Origin: Negativicutes bacterium UBA1444
Lineage (GTDB): Bacteria; Bacillota; Negativicutes; UBA1444
DNA length: 6,139 nt
NCBI GenBank assembly: GCA_002329525.1
Contig: DCTI01000210.1
Location: 4,212-10,350, forward strand
Direction: 5' to 3'
This document shows positions 5,566-6,139 of the stretch, in pieces (position 1 is the first letter of the stretch; every line of letters starts with the position of its first letter). The translations under genes were made by a program, and so were the position numbers. Under the pieces are notes generated by a model. It had not been told where the DNA came from, did no database searches, and saw only the letters and a list, made by a program, of their open reading frames with translations.

Positions 5566-5600
5566 TAGGCCGCTCAAGGTAGTGGCCTATTTTCCTTTTT
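5564..5600 (+). terminator. Hairpin plus T-rich run between rpmH and rnpA (attenuator candidate)
   Basis: AGTAGGCCGCT (5564-5574) pairs with AGTGGCCTATT (5581-5591) in an 11-bp stem that includes two G-U pairs, with a 6-nt loop CAAGGT. The downstream arm runs into TTTTCCTTTTT (5590-5600). The rpmH stop codon overlaps the left arm, and the rnpA GGAG begins right after the T run. The two interrupting C residues suggest partial rather than full termination, consistent with less rnpA than rpmH transcript. Confidence 0.65.
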
Positions 5601-5612
5601 GGAGTTGTGGGG

Positions 5613-5972
5613 ATGAACTTTAGATTTCAGCGGCGGCACCATTTGCGCAAGCGCGCACTGTTCCGCAAGGTTTATGAGGAAGGCCGGTTTGTAACGAACC
5701 GGCTGTTGGCTTTTCATTTTTTGGCGAATCCCGAAGGGCGGCGACGAGTCGGCTTCGCCGCCGGCAAGAAGCTGGGCGGTGCGGTGCTCAGAAACCGTTG
5801 CAAACGCCGTCTGCGCGAATGTTATCGCCTTTGTCAGGACCGCTTGCCGGAAGGCATGGATTGCATCATCGTGGCTCGCAAAGCGATGATCGACGCGGAT
5901 TGGCAACCTTTGCTGGCGGCCTTTCAGGACTTGATCCGCCGCGGCCGGGCCATGGTCGAATCTTCGCGGTGA
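5613..5972 (+). CDS. rnpA: Ribonuclease P protein component
   Basis: RnpA is the protein cofactor of RNase P; it helps the catalytic RNA bind and cleave 5' leaders of precursor tRNAs. The 119-residue product is basic and has the family signature at about residues 52-69: KKLGGAVLRNRCKRRLRE, with the RNR core at 60-62. It also has RRVGFAAGKK in front, and FRKVYEEGRF and LLAFHFL in the N-terminal half. Length is typical (about 110-125). The ATG at 5613 is chosen over an in-frame GTG two codons earlier because GGAG at 5601-5604 is 8 nt from the ATG but only 2 nt from the GTG. It follows rpmH by 47 nt, across a hairpin, and precedes yidD by 20 nt. Confidence 0.97.
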   Translation: MNFRFQRRHHLRKRALFRKVYEEGRFVTNRLLAFHFLANPEGRRRVGFAAGKKLGGAVLRNRCKRRLRECYRLCQDRLPEGMDCIIVARKAMIDADWQPLLAAFQDLIRRGRAMVESSR

Positions 5973-5992
5973 TGGTGATAATGAGGCGGATT

Positions 5993-6139
5993 ATGAAGAA
6001 ACTCGTGATTTTTTTCATCGAGTGTTACCGAAAGTGCATTTCTCCCTATAAAACGCCCTGTTGCCGGTTTGTGCCGACCTGCTCGGAATATGCGGTCCTG
6101 GCGATCGAAAAGTACGGCGTCGCCAGGGGATTATGGCTT
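5993..6139 (+). CDS. yidD: Membrane protein insertion efficiency factor YidD, N-terminal 49 codons (runs off the right edge)
   Basis: YidD is a small membrane-associated protein that assists YidC-dependent membrane insertion; its gene usually sits between rnpA and yidC, and is expected to do so here. The visible 49 residues begin MKKLVIFFIECYRKCISPYK and include the family hallmark CCRFVPTCSEYA at about 23-34 and the IEKYGVARGLWL segment, with the usual amphipathic N-terminal helix. In-frame ATGs exist at 5972 (sharing its A with the rnpA stop), 5981 and 5993. I prefer 5993 because GAGG at 5983-5986 is 6 nt upstream and the MKK start fits the family. The full protein is usually about 70-85 residues, so roughly the last third is outside the window. 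Confidence 0.95.
   Translation, partial: MKKLVIFFIECYRKCISPYKTPCCRFVPTCSEYAVLAIEKYGVARGLWL

Noticed and set aside
5574..5906. 110-codon open frame on the minus strand opposite rnpA.
   Set aside because: It is antisense to a clear rnpA with an intact RNR motif and has no recognisable domain.
1..6139. A novel defence, mobile or biosynthetic system.
   Set aside because: Every sizeable stretch is accounted for by conserved housekeeping genes or origin DNA; no transposase, phage, CRISPR or toxin-antitoxin signature was seen.

Overview
This window is the chromosomal replication-origin neighbourhood of a Bacillota (Firmicutes) bacterium with about 50% G+C. The gene order dnaA-dnaN-S4 protein-recF-DUF721-remB-gyrB, with rpmH-rnpA-yidD diverging on the other side, is the classical Firmicute origin layout. 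A DciA-type DUF721 gene between recF and remB, and the style of the L34 sequence (starting [11 protein letters not shown]), make a member of the Negativicutes (Selenomonas/Veillonella/Sporomusa relatives) my best guess. That guess rests on memory of the families, not on a search.

Layout. From 5169 down to 1, seven minus-strand genes run leftwards: dnaA (initiator), dnaN (sliding clamp), a 78-residue S4-domain protein, recF, DUF721/dciA, remB and the first 125 codons of gyrB, which leaves the window. From dnaN onward they are tightly packed: a 1-nt gap, two 4-nt stop/start overlaps, a 36-nt gap, then a 14-nt overlap. They probably form one translationally coupled operon. From 5431 to the right end, three plus-strand genes follow: rpmH (44 codons), rnpA and the first 49 codons of yidD. 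Four of the seven leftward genes (dnaA, dciA, remB, gyrB) appear to use GTG or TTG starts.

Non-coding DNA lies in two blocks that flank dnaA. The block between dnaA and dnaN (3584-3780) holds two abutting DnaA boxes, one perfect and one imperfect, next to a run of trinucleotides resembling the DnaA-trio unwinding element. The block between dnaA and rpmH (5170-5430) holds four more DnaA boxes, an A/T-only tract, a strong minus-strand promoter for dnaA whose -35 lies inside a DnaA box, and a fully consensus plus-strand promoter for rpmH. This is a bipartite origin of the Bacillus subtilis type. Sampled G/C counts change sign between recF and dnaA, in agreement with initiation near the dnaA-dnaN gap. 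An 11-bp hairpin followed by a T-rich run separates rpmH from rnpA and looks like an attenuator.

Together the genes start replication (DnaA, possibly DciA for helicase loading), give processivity (DnaN), repair stalled forks (RecF), relieve supercoiling (GyrB), and supply ribosome, RNase P and membrane-insertion functions (L34, RnpA, YidD). I found no mobile element, CRISPR array, tRNA or rRNA, and no undescribed multi-gene system. The most interesting signals are the cis-acting origin elements.
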